From assembly GCF_000340215.1 (NCBI RefSeq), contig NW_006921535.1, positions 4,767,528 through 4,831,527 of the forward strand: DNA of 64,000 bases, given 5' to 3'. The notes under the pieces are model-generated. The model was given only the letters and a program-made list of their open reading frames with translations, ran no database searches and was not told the origin of the DNA. A program made the translations under genes and the position numbers. The stretch comes from Pseudocercospora fijiensis CIRAD86 (taxonomy: Eukaryota > Ascomycota > Dothideomycetes > Mycosphaerellales > Mycosphaerellaceae). Shown piece after piece: positions 43,929 through 55,608 of this stretch. How positions within the stretch are numbered: the first letter of the stretch is position 1; the number at the start of each line of letters is the position of its first letter.

Positions 43929-46789
43929 CTAGAAGCTAATCTCTATAAAGATATAGGAGCTATAGTAGGAACGGAGGGACCGAATACCGAGACCCTAGTA
44001 GAAAAAGGCTAACTAGGAGATGGTTAGGGGAGACCTCTAGTAGAGGCTCCCTTCCTTACCCTAAGGGCTATTTGCTATAAGACAGTAGGTTAAGGAGGCT
44101 ATAGTAGGAATATAGTTAGCAATATAGGAATATTTTAGTAATACTATCCGACTAGTAAGGCTATCTAACTTTATAAAGATATCCTAGACTAAAGAGTATA
44201 GTATAATAGTTAGCTATATACGCTATCTTAGGAGAGAGTAGATAAAGGATAGGATAGAAGAGAAACGTAGGGCGTACCTAGTAGCTATATATACTAAGGG
44301 TAAACAGATTTAAAAGATACTAACCTAGTATAGAGAAGAGTAGTAAGGGAAGCTATAGAATAGTACACTAAGATATAGAAGCTAGCTCGCTAGGTAAGGG
44401 AGAAGAAGGGAGAAAAAACAGGGCCCCCCTAATTCCTATTACTCTAGTAGATCGAAGGAGGATATATATATACTAACGAAGGCAAAGCAGATATACTAGC
44501 TAAGTACTTCTTCCCTAGACTAACGGTAGCTAACCTATTAGATATCCTAGAGGAGCTACTACTCTAAGAAAGGATCTAAATAGATATCTTAGTCTCCCTA
44601 GAGAAGATTACCTAAATCCTTAAGAAAATAGTAATTAACTTAGCCCTAGGACTAGACTAGATTACTAATAGGTTTAATAAGGAATATAGGCAGATCCTAG
44701 CTAATACTACTGTTTATAGCATATATCTAACTTAGCTACTACCTAAAGGTATTTAAGAAGTCTATTACAGTAGTTCTTAGGAAACTATAGAAACTAGACT
44801 ACTTTATATATAGGCTAATTGCCCTACTTAATACCCTAGCTAGGGCCCTTAGGTTAATAGTAGTAGAGATAATCTTAAAGCAGGTTAAGGAGAATAGGCT
44901 CTTACCTAAATTACAAATAGGAGCTAGGCAAAAAAGGTCTATAATCTCGGCCCTAGAGCTAGCTATAGAAATAATAAAAAAAGCTTAGGAAACAGACAAA
45001 TCGTATATAGTATTAATACTATACCTAGACATCTTAGGAGCCTTTTATAATATATTATACTTGAGACTCCTCTATAATATTAAATAAAAGAGATTCCTAG
45101 ACGAAATATACCTCTTTATATAGTCCTTCCTTTAAAATAGGAGGACGACGCTTAAAATAGGATAATTTATAGATAGAGAAAGACTATAAGAGATAGGTAT
45201 CCCCTAGGGCTCTATCCTCTTACCTATACTATTCCTCCTATTTGCCTCTATACTTCTCCCTAAACTAGACGGCCCTTAGATAATAGTAATAGGATTTGTT
45301 AATAATACTAATATTATTATATATAGCAAGTCTATAGAATAAAACTATAGGAGACTTAAAGAGGCCTACGAAGAGTATATAGAGTAGGCGAGGAGGGGTA
45401 GAGTAGCATTTACCCTCTAGAAGTACTAACTAACTTATCTACTTTATAAGAAGTAGAAGGAAACATAACCTATAAGCTACTATCTAGATCCTAGGATACT
45501 AAGTATAACTAGAATTAGATATTAGACTCCTAGGGGTCTAGCTAGATAGTAAGCTTAAATAGGGGCTATATATTAGAAAGGCCTAAGAGAGGGGCCTCGC
45601 TAATTTATAGTCCCTCTAAGGTCTATATAAGTTGATATAGGGTACTAGGTTCTAGAGATTAAAGTACCTATATAGTATAATAGTTAGACTAGCCCTAATA
45701 TATAGTTACTAATCTAGGCAATACTAGAAGGGATCTAGGGATACTAGAAGCACCCCTAGAAGCCCCTTAAGAAAGTATAAAACAGTAGGCTAAGGTACAT
45801 CCTAGGAGCTTATAAGAGTATACCTAAAGCTATCCTCTAGAAGGAAGCTAATACCCCCTCTCTTACTCTCTATACCTAGGATATAGTAAGGCTCTTAGTA
45901 CTAAAGAGAGACACTCTCCCTATATAATAGCATATAGAGAAAAATTATAGAGAAATAGAGGATAGGATTAAGGGCCCTAGGAGACAAAACCTAAAAAGAA
46001 GAACTACTATCTAAGAATAGGTTGGCGTGTTAGTTAGTTAAGAGGCAGGGGTATAGAAAAGTATAGCCCTACTCTACTTAGGAAGGATATAGTAGAGTAA
46101 GAAGGCTTAGGTAGAAAGATAGGAGAAGGAGAGGGTAAGAAGAGAGGCCCTATAATAGGGTTAAAGTAGACTAGTAGCCTAGTAGATAGGATATTAGGAG
46201 AGAGGAATCTATCTCTACTTAGAATAGTTAAGACTAGTTACCTTAATAGTTATATAAATTAGGATAGAGTATATTAGCCTAAGATAATACCTTATAAAGA
46301 TAAGAGTCCTAGGGATTACCCTAGAATACTAGTACGGTTAGGGAACCTAGTTACTAAAATATACTACTATCTTCTACCTCTTAAGAAACAGTAGGTAGGA
46401 GATATATAGAAAGGTAGGAACAAGTAACTAGAATCCTCTTACTACTATAAAGAAAGGACTTTTAGCAATAGTAAGGTAGCTAATATAGGAAAGGGTACTC
46501 GACTAATTCTTACTAGCAAAGGAGGAGATACTAGTATAGTATTAGGATAAGGAGAGGGGAGAAGAGGAAGGGGCCGAGGAGGGGGAAGGCTAAAGCCTAC
46601 CTAGTAAGAGGAGTAGGTTAGGGTAACTAACATTATATAAGGTAATATAGGTAGGAACTAGGGCCTACGGAGGATAGAACTTAGGGAAAGAGGAGTTGTT
46701 ATACTACTAGCTTTTCTCCTTAGATATATAGAGTAAGGCTACTTATCCTAGTTAGGAGTAGACTAGCAATTAAAGACTTTAATATATAT

Positions 46790-48066
46790 ATACCGTTAAG
46801 ATAGTAACGCTAATGCTTAAAGGCCTCTACGATTGCTAATAGCTCTTACTTGTACGTTTCGTACCGGCGTTATATATTAATTATCTTCCTTACAAAGTAG
46901 GCAATCGGGTACTAGTAGCTATCGTTACTACTACCCTATTACAACAGAATAGCGGATATAGTATACTATAAAGCGTTAGTCTTAATTTTTAATAGTTTAA
47001 TTAGGTTAAAATAGTAAAGTAAAGGAGTAGTAGTAAACAGTTACTATAAACCGCTCCTATAAACCGTTCAAAGCGGCTTGTACTTTGTTAGTCTATCTAA
47101 GCTCTCTCGAGGGGTTGTTCTTCGTTTTAGTAAGCTTAGTTAGTAGTAAAACGTAGCGTAGGTAGCCCTTAGCAAACCGACGTTAGAAGTTAGTAGGCTC
47201 TTTACCCGTTGTTAGCGTAGGCTATTTAGTAACAGTTTTAATACGATTAGGACTAGCCTTAATACCTTTAATAGAAACTAGGAAGCCTAAGAAGGGCACC
47301 TCCTTAGTAGTAAAGGTACATTTAGAGGGCTTGTAATATAGGCTATAGGCCCGTATACGATTAAGGACCTTTCTTCTAGTAGCCTAATAGTTAGCAATAT
47401 TAGGTAAATAAGTGTAAATTAGTATACTATTAAGATAGACAATATACAGATAGTCTAGTAGGCTAGCTAAGGCCCTATTAGTACAGGATTAGAATATCGT
47501 AGAGGTATTAGGTAGCCTAAAAGGCACTACTAGGTATTTAAAATAGCTATAGCGGGGACGGAATGCTATCCTCTAATCGTTACCCTAGCGGATACGGATA
47601 CGATAGTATACATCCTTTAAGTCTAATATAGTATAGAAATAGGCGCCTAATAGGCTATCTAATGTCCTATTAATAAGTAGAAGTAGGTAGCGGTCCTTAA
47701 TACTAATAGTATTTAGTATACGATAATTAATATATAGGCGTAGGCCGCTATCCTTCTTTAGAAGAAATAGGATTAGTATACTAGTAGGACTGTTGCTATA
47801 CCTTATCCGCCTATTAGTAAGGTTCTTGTCTAGGTATTTACAAAGAATAGCTAGCTCTTATTTACTAAGGTTATATAGTAGGCTTAAAGGAACCTCCTTA
47901 CCCTCTATTACTTTAGTCTTACAATCTGTCTCTTTTAATAGCGGAAGTATAGCGGCTAGATAGTGCTTAAATATATTAATATAGGTCTCTTAGATTAGGA
48001 GGGAAATACGCTCGAGTTAGTTAGGCTCGATACTATTAGGTAGTTCCTCTTCTTCGAGAAGGTCGG
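46790..48066 (-). pseudogene. Gypsy D RT + RNase H, broken
   Basis: The RT (about 48000-47200) aligns with the Gypsy C RT, including the plus-strand region of VNYRRLN near 47720. The catalytic motif near 47430 reads YLNSILIY where YLDD is expected. RNase H follows to 46790, where it ends within the domain against the LINE B tail. Stops are RIP-type. Confidence 0.75.
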
Positions 48067-48071
48067 TAGTA
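48067..48071. repeat. Target-site duplication of Gypsy C (left)
   Basis: TAGTA, repeated at 60030-60034. Confidence 0.82.
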
Positions 48072-48260
48072 TATAAGAAGGGTTATGTTAGTAGGTAGAT
48101 AGGGTGGTAGTGCATTAGTGTAGTATTCGATAGAGATCTAAGAGGAGAGGGAGGATAGCAGGCTAGTTGGCCTAACGCTAAGCGCCAAGCCCTGCCTAAG
48201 GCATTAGGACCCTAGCTTTACTCGGTCCAGTTATGTGCCAATTACGTATAACCTCTAATA
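48072..48260 (-). repeat. 3' LTR of Gypsy C
   Basis: 189 bp, pairing with 59841-60029. Its end reads TAATA where the other copy has TAACA. A purine-rich stretch on the minus strand (48261-48280) adjoins it as the polypurine tract. Confidence 0.92.
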
Positions 48261-49460
48261 CACGCTTCCCTTCTAAAGGCCGCGCCCTCGTAGCCTGTCT
48301 ATGTTCTAACCTAATCTCCGTTACCGCTAACTTAGCAGATTAACTAAGCTATTTAGCCGCGCTAAATTAAACGCTTAACTACCTAATTATATAACTATAT
48401 CAAACCTTACCTTCTAATATAATATCCAACTCTAACTGCGCTATCCTTGTATATAATAAAGTAATATATAACTAACAGAATTAAGGACTATCGACTAATT
48501 ACAATACGAGCGCGCCTTCCCTACTATAATAGGTAGGCGTACGAGGTATTATAGCACTGCCTCCGTTCTAAGTAATATCGTATCGAGTTCTTTGCGTCTA
48601 CTCTTAAAAGACCTAGTAATGTCCGCTTCCGAGGGTTGTTCTTATTATTACGAGGGCTATTATTTACTGTCGTAGTTTTACTAGCCCTAATTAGTTAGGT
48701 TTAGCAGCCTTTAATTGTTAATCTTATCTTATCTTTTCAAAAACACAGTTCGTCTAGTTTCTATAGGTAAAGGCTATTATAAGTGTAATAGTTAAGGTTC
48801 GCCTCGCTTAAAGGGTCGGAAAGATCGAGGAGTAACCTATTGTCCGCAAGATCGACCCCGGCTAGCTTAGCTCTATAGTTTTTGCCCTTAGTTAGTCTAT
48901 TAGTCGCTTAATCTTTTAGGCGGCTTAAAGTTTTGATTAATCCCTTAGTGCCTTAGGCTTATAATACAGGTAAGGTTATTCCGTAGGTATAGTAATAATA
49001 GCAAGTAATATTCATAATAGCGGCGCTAGCCGTCTTAGCGCTAACTTTACCTTTTTCTAATTTCCTTCTTCGACTAGCAATATACTTAGTAATACCGTTA
49101 CTAATATAGCCGCGCCGGCCGCGCCGTCCTTTAGTATAAGCGCGACGCCGTCGTTATTATTATTATTACTATCCGCGTACGCGCGCTATTCCCGCCGACC
49201 GCCTAGGCCTCGAGATATCGATAGAATAAGAGGGGGCGCTAAGAGAAGGGTCTTATAGGGAGCGTTAGTAAAGAGGTAGTTTTCTAAAAGAGCAGCGAAT
49301 AGTTAACGCGTTATAGCGCGCTTATTAACACTCGGTACGCATTCACTATAGTAGTATAGGCTTATTGTCCCTTGTTGCTAACAATTGCTTGCCTCTAATT
49401 AGTTAGCTAATAGCACCCTAGGGGTAGCATTGTTCCTAGGCGATATTATAGGCCCTTAGC
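48261..49460 (-). other. Gypsy C internal 3' region without recognised domain
   Basis: Lies between the chromodomain and the 3' LTR. It contains a (TTA)n run at about 49152-49172 and Arg/Gly/Ala-rich possible coding sequence on the minus strand (49000-49220). I cannot assign a function; it may be a C-terminal extension of the polyprotein or an untranslated region. Confidence 0.45.
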
Positions 49461-50694
49461 CTTCTTCTTGTTCTTTATACTAGTCTAATACTCGTCTAAC
49501 AACTTAGTTATATCCTCGAAGGAACCTTTAGCTTCCTACGAGTCCTATTTAGGTAAATAGCCTTGCTATGTTAATAGGTATTCCTTCTTGCCTTGCCTAG
49601 TCCGGTGCTTTAGGATACGTTCTATAGACTACAGCTCTTTACTATTAGCTAAGACTTCTTCTAACTTAGCAGGCGCTTTATCGCCTTCGCGCTAGTAGTA
49701 TAGCTTAAGGAGGGATACATAGAAGGTGTTATAGATAGTGTAATAAGGAGGAAGCTGTAACTAGTAAGCCTATATGCCCTTAGCCTCTCGGATACGGAAT
49801 AGACTAATGTATCTTAGTGCGAGCTTAGGCCTTGTCTTGCTATTAGGTAATAGGTGTTTGCGAATACGGAGGTTCTTCGTACTAGGTATAACTATATCGC
49901 CTTGTTTGAAAGTTATTAGCGTATAGTATTTGTTATAGTAGGCCTTCTAATAGGCCTAGGCCTTTACTAGTTTGTTAGCTATCTTAGCGTGAATTTCTCG
50001 CATCTTTTAAACCCTCTTAATGGCTGCTAGTGTCTTAGGTACTTAACGCGCTTCCCTTTCCTTACGCTCGGCCTCGAGCGATAGGGGGACTTGTAGCATA
50101 GTAGCGTTCTAGCCTATTATAGCTATATAGGGCGAAACCTTAGTTAATAAGTATACACTATTATTATATACGCATTCTGTAGGCTATAGGAGGTTAACCT
50201 AATCCTCGGGGTTCTTATTAATATAGCTGCGTAGGTACTGCTATAGGGTAGCATTCTGCCTCTCTGTTTAACCGTTAGTCTATAGATAGAAGGCTATTAA
50301 TAGCCGATGTTTTAGTCTAAGTTGTAGGCATATCTCGCTCTAATAGTATAAAGTTAGTATCGATCTACGATCGGATACGATCCCCTTAGGGGTTCCCTAA
50401 TAGGTATAGAAGATGTTAGTCTATAGCGCCTCTACTATATTAATAGCAGTCTAATCTTTGCGCGCCGGGATGTATCGAGAGCCTTTAGTAAATCGATCTG
50501 CTATAACAAGGATAGCATTATATACGTCCTTGCTGCCCCTACGCTTAGTAGGTAGAAGGCCTATAATAAAGTCTATTATAAGCTTAGCAAATAGCTTCTT
50601 TAGAACAGGAAGCGAAGACAACTCGCCGAATAGTAAGTGCTTCGGTGCTTTAACTCGCTAGCACACTATACAGGTCTCCTTTATATGCCGCTTA

Positions 50695-50709
50695 CTATTT
50701 AGCTAGTAG
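50695..50709. repeat. Target-site duplication of LINE A copy 2 (left)
   Basis: CTATTTAGCTAGTAG, repeated exactly at 55594-55608. Confidence 0.92.
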
Positions 50710-50732
50710 GACACGCTGCAAGAGGATAAAAA

Positions 50733-51900
50733 ATGGCAGCGAATAATCAGAGACGAAGGGAAGACAGTTAGGAAGGAAGGGAAGACGAATAGAAAGCACT
50801 ATATACTAGAGCAGAGGAGGTGCTAAAGGCGGAAGATAGAAGAACCCCTAAGAGGGCATATAGGATAATAATCTTAGAACTCCTTAGAGGACTAAAAGCA
50901 ATCTACAACTAGGCAAGCTACGTAATTACAAAGGTAGCTAATACGGTCGTAGCAAAGATTACGAAGAAACAATAGGAGACAAGCCTAAACTACCGCACCT
51001 AGGCAGTAGTAGCTAGTTAGGAGGCGCTAAAACCCCCGAGGACAGTAGTTAGAGTCTATATTACGGACCTATAGGAGCAAAAGGAAGTCTAAGGACTTAT
51101 AGGGAAAGAGATTATAGAAAGAATTGCAGTTAAAGAGGTAATTAGGGCTAAGAACGAAGGTAAAGGGGTAATCAAGCTATTTATAGTATAAGAGTAGGAC
51201 AAAAAGAAGCTAGAAATACAAAAAGAATAGATAACTAAAATAGGGAAAACAGCAAAGGTCTCCTAACAGCAATTTATAATTATAGCCTATAGTATAACAA
51301 GAAGCTTTAAGGAAGAACAAGATATCGAGAGCCTATAGAGACAAAACCAAGCTATATACCTAGGCCTAAAGATTACAAAAGTAATATAGATTAAAAGGAA
51401 AATCGAAGAGACTAAGAAGCAGTCTTCCCTAATTATCTAGGTAGGGAGTATAGAGCAAGCTAATATAGTGCTAGACTAGGGGTTGTTCTAGGACTTTAAA
51501 AGATTAGAAACAGAGATATACAGAAGCAACTATAGGATAATGCAGTACTTCAAATATCAACACTATAGACACTTAGTAGCTAAGTATACAAAGACAACTA
51601 ACACCTGCTCCTATTATATAGGGGATTACTAGGTTGAAGAATGCAAAGTATATAAGGGAGAAGCAAGATATATATACTATACTAAAAGACACCCCTCCTA
51701 GGCGAAGGAATGCCTAGTAAGAATACAGGTAGCTAGGAAGGTAAAGGAAGCTAGAATCAACACACTAAAAAGATACATAACAAGCTAGGGCAACTAGGTA
51801 TAGAAGCAACCTAGCTAAGTGCTATAAAAGAGGTCTAGACAAGATAATAGGTTTACATTTAGGGCCTTACTAGCACAAGAGAGTTACTAGCAACTAGGGA
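50733..51900 (+). pseudogene. LINE A copy 2 ORF1, broken
   Basis: Starts at the ATG at 50733 (MAANNQRRREDS, then a stop), the likely original initiator because a frame with only TAG/TAA interruptions follows and the upstream leader is short. The zinc knuckles lie at about 51605-51713; compared with copy 1 the second knuckle has lost another Cys (YIYYTKRH here, YVYCTKRH there). Confidence 0.75.
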
Positions 51901-52011
51901 GACTAAGATACCTTAACATTATAGGAAAGGAAGCAGGGTAGACAAAGCTTAGTTAAATGTTAGTCTAAAGTAAGGGAAGACTAAAGGAAAACTTATAGGG
52001 AAACGATATAG

Positions 52012-55000
52012 ATAAAACCCAATAAACATTGCAATATTACTAAACATTATATAGTACAATATCAACAAGAGCAAAGATAAGGTATAGAGGAGCTTCCTTT
52101 AAGCGCTAAACCTAAAAGAATATTATATTATTGCAATCCAAGAGCCCTAGCTCAACCTATATATAAAGAGACTAGCAATAGTTAAAGACCTAAGATACTA
52201 CCTAATTATCTATAACTAGGGAGCCCTAAGGACATACATCTATATTAGTAAGGAAATAGATATAGAAACCTAGTAGGCTATACTATAGGAGGATAGGGAC
52301 CTAATATTAGTTTAAGTAGAGACATCCTAAGGTACACTCTAAGTCTACTACATATACAACCTACTACTAGACTTAAGAAGCAGTACCTAACTAAGGACCC
52401 TAGAAAGACTACCTAGAGTTATCTAGGGGAATACCTACTAAATCCTACTTAGGGATTTCAACCTCTACTACCCCCTCTAGGGCTTAGACTTTACCCTAGC
52501 TTACTACTTTCTAGTAGGAAGACTAATTAATATATTAGAGAGGGAAGGAATGGAAATTGTTACCCTAAAGGGACTAATTACTTAGGAGGCAAGAGGAAGC
52601 AGCAGCATACTAGACCTATACTTTACATTATATTAGATTAGGAATAGGATTATAAGATGCAGGGTTAACTAGGAACTAGAGGAATTATTAGACTACTTCC
52701 CGGTATAGATTGAGCTAAATGTCTAAGCTAATTAGGAAAGGGAACTAGAGGAGAAGCTTAACTAGAAAGGTACCTAATAGGGCAGGATTAGGGAGGAACT
52801 AGAAAGGGACCCAAAACTAGAGGAGCTCTTAACAAAGTACCTACTAAGGCTAGAAGACATTAATAAGGCAGTAGAAGAACTAATAGGAACCCTGAAACAG
52901 GTAACTAGAAAGCATACCCCGGCAAAGAAACATTCACTATACTAGCAACTATACTAGACTAGTAAGTATATAAAGAAGGTTAAAGCAGTAAGGAAGGCTA
53001 GGAGGCAGTAGACATAAACCTATACCTAGGAAGCATAGGATAACTATAATAAAGCCTACTAGGAAAAGAAGATCTAGATTAAGAGAGATAAGATATAAGA
53101 ATAGAGATCTATAATAGGAATAATTACAAAGAAAACAGAGGAGATGTAGAGGATAGCTAAATAGGTAAGGAGACCTAAATAGGATAAGGATATGCTACTA
53201 TAATTCCCGGACATTATAGATTAACAAGGACAAATATAGACTACAATAGAAGGGAAAGTAAGAGCCCTAGGCTAACACTTCTTCTATAGAAAAGTACAAG
53301 TAGACCTATTAGATATAAAGGAGGAAGAATAAGAGACTCTACTACTAGGTATACTAAGAGACACCTAGGTTAAACCCGAAACTATTAAAAGGATCCTAAA
53401 GAAAATTCTAGGCAATAAGGTACTAGGAGAAGACAAGATCTATAACAAACTTCTAAAAGCATATAGGAAGGTGCTAGCCCTAGTACTAGCTAATATCTTT
53501 TTATAAAGCCTAGCACTAGGACACTACCTAAGACTATTTAGGAAGTCCCTAATAGTAGTACTAAGGAAGCCCTAGAAGGAAGACTATATATAGCTTAAGG
53601 CCTATAGACTAATAGCCCTACTTAATATAATAGGTAAGGTACTAGAAAAAATTGTCGCTAAAAGGCTAATAACCTTTGCCGAAGAAAGGAATATCCTTCC
53701 TAAAGGCTAGATAGGAGGAAGAAAGAAGAGGTTAATACTAACAGCTATAGAACTAATTACAGAACAGATTAAGCATATCTAGCACTATAGTTAAAACTAG
53801 GTAGCAACCCTCCTCTCCCTTAACATCTTAGGAGCCTTTAATAATGTCTCCTATAAAAGGCTCCTATATATACTTAAATAGAAAGCTATACTAAACTAGA
53901 TAATCCAATTCATCTAGTCCTTCCTATAGGAAAGATTAATATAGCTTATTCTAGGCAAATTCAAATCAGACCTAATACTAACGGAAAAGGGAATCCCCTA
54001 AGGATTAATACTCTCCCTAATCCTCTTCCTTATCTTTATAGCAGACCTACTCCTACTCCTAGAATTAAAAAACACATTAGCATTAGGGTTTATAGATAAT
54101 ACAAACATCCTAGCCTAGTCTAAGACAACAGAAACCAACTGTAAGATCCTAGAAGAGAAGCACTAAGAGTATAAAAAATAGGCAAGGAGGTATAGAGCAA
54201 AATTCGCCCTAGAAAAGTACTAGCTTATCTACTTTAGTAAGGCTAAATCAATCTATAATATAAAGCAATTAATCACTATCTAAGGCTTTGAAACCTAACT
54301 ATTAGCAGAGCTTAGGGTACTAGGGATCTAGCTAGATCCAAAACTAAATTAGGGACTATAAGTAAAGAAGGTAAAGCAGAGGGCAGATACTAATATATAA
54401 TCTATCAATAGGCTTATAGCCTTAATATAGGGGGCTATATTCGAGAAAGCCAAAGTTATATACAAAGTAATTGTTAAGCCAGCAATGCTATATAGAGTAC
54501 AGATATAGATAGCCTAGGAGAAAACACTAAAGAGGATTAAGCAACTAGTTAGTAGGTCCTAAACCTAAAGCCTAAAGAAAATCCTAGGAGCATATAAAAC
54601 TACACTAATAAGGATAGTAGAAATGGAATTAGGGATCCTACTAGTCAAACAATACTTCAAGGGACTAAGACACTAATATATAGCAAAGACAATAGAATAC
54701 CTAGCCTAATAGACGATCTAAAAGGCACTAGATAAGATAAAAGCCTAGTACATTAGAACTAGGAGGCGAGACAGACTACAAATAACTCCCTAGAAAGTTA
54801 AAGACCTAGAGCAATATAGAGTCTTAATAAGAGAAATGCTAGAGAAAGAGCTTTAGGGACTAAATATAAGGCTAAAGGAAGACAAGCTAAAGAGAGAGAG
54901 ACAAAGCCTAGTAGAATCAATTGCTAGATACCTATAGGAGTAGGAATAGAACAAAACATAAGTTAGACTAGGAACCCTAAAGGCACTAATCAAATTTAGT

Positions 55001-55570
55001 TAATACAACTACTAGCTCTATAAGGACCTAAATAGGGCCGAGGCAAGCCTAGCTATCTAAATCAGATCTAAATACATTAGACTTAGATCTTACCTGTTTA
55101 GAAGAAACGTCCTAGGAATTAAAAGCAGAGCATACTAATATAGCTACCAATCTTAGAACCCTAAGCATATGCTGCTAGTCTACCCTTAATAGTTAGAAGG
55201 CAGAAGTAATTAGAGACTAAAAGCAATAGAAAGGGAGTACGATAAGCTAATCTAGAGCAAAGAAGACCTAAAGAGGATAGTAAAGTAGATTATCAAACAG
55301 GGATTTGTACAACAATTCGCACTAGTAAGGGAAACTAAGGAGTAGATAAGAAGGAGGGAAGAAGAGGGGGAAAGAAGGGCAGGGCAGCAGGCAAGGTAGT
55401 TAGAGGGTAACAACTATAACACTAGTATACCCTAGAGGAAGGAAAACAAGGAAACGAGGAAGATCAACACTTATAAATAGGACAGGAGGGAGGTTTTTAC
55501 TAACTAAGTTAGTTTCCTACCTAAAACAATACATAGAAACAGACCTACATAGGCCGAAAGGCACTACAAT
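52012..55570 (+). pseudogene. LINE A copy 2 ORF2, broken
   Basis: Same endonuclease and RT organisation as copy 1. The catalytic motif at 54089-54100 is again FIDN. Some Gln codons that are stops in copy 1 survive here and the reverse, so mutation continued after the copies separated, although many stops are shared. Confidence 0.8.
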
Positions 55571-55593
55571 AGGCAAATGAAATATCTATCTAT

Positions 55594-55608
55594 CTATTTA
55601 GCTAGTAG
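55594..55608. repeat. Target-site duplication of LINE A copy 2 (right)
   Basis: Exact second copy of 50695-50709, overlapping the last ATCT unit of the LINE tail. Confidence 0.92.

Larger units (their letters stand above)
31810..46750 (+). pseudogene. LINE B ORF2 (endonuclease + RT), broken and interrupted
   Basis: The endonuclease part (about 31900-32466) has a motif near 32214 reading VLVGNFNLYY, where GDFN-HHP is usual (Asp to Asn). It continues after the hAT at 43929. The RT (about 44560-45440) has a readable LDILGAFYNI palm motif near 45028, and the catalytic motif at 45295-45306 reads FVNN where F-DD is expected, so both Asp were lost. The Cys/His C-terminal region would lie near 46300. 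Stops are TAA or TAG. Confidence 0.8.
30481..46790 (+). mobile_element. LINE B, non-LTR retrotransposon split by a hAT transposon
   Basis: A second, different Tad-like LINE. Its 5' portion is 30481-32466 and its 3' portion 43929-46790. The endonuclease frame is continuous across the hAT insertion: the codons before 32466 (Y-R-E-T-G-L-D) join the frame restarting in the repeated target sequence at 43921. The 3' end has a short (TA)n run (46781-46791) that abuts Gypsy D. The 5' boundary and a target duplication for this LINE were not found. Confidence 0.8.
50710..55593 (+). mobile_element. LINE A copy 2, full-length, RIP-mutated
   Basis: Complete copy bounded by an exact 15-bp target duplication, inserted in the Gypsy C integrase. 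The 5' end starts GACACGCTGCAAGAGG; the 3' end carries a short ATCT tail. It matches 1-4793 with no net length change and differs mainly by C/T and G/A transitions. The short 5' UTR (about 23 bp before ORF1) suggests a compact element. Confidence 0.93.

Noticed and set aside
46781..46800. Target duplication for LINE B (TTAAGA shared by 24139-24146 and 46796-46801)
   Set aside because: Only six or so AT-rich bases match, and the left side does not align with Gypsy D, so I do not accept it as a duplication.
50458..50661. 67-codon plus-strand open frame
   Set aside because: It is antisense to the Gypsy C integrase (DFI-GLPP region).
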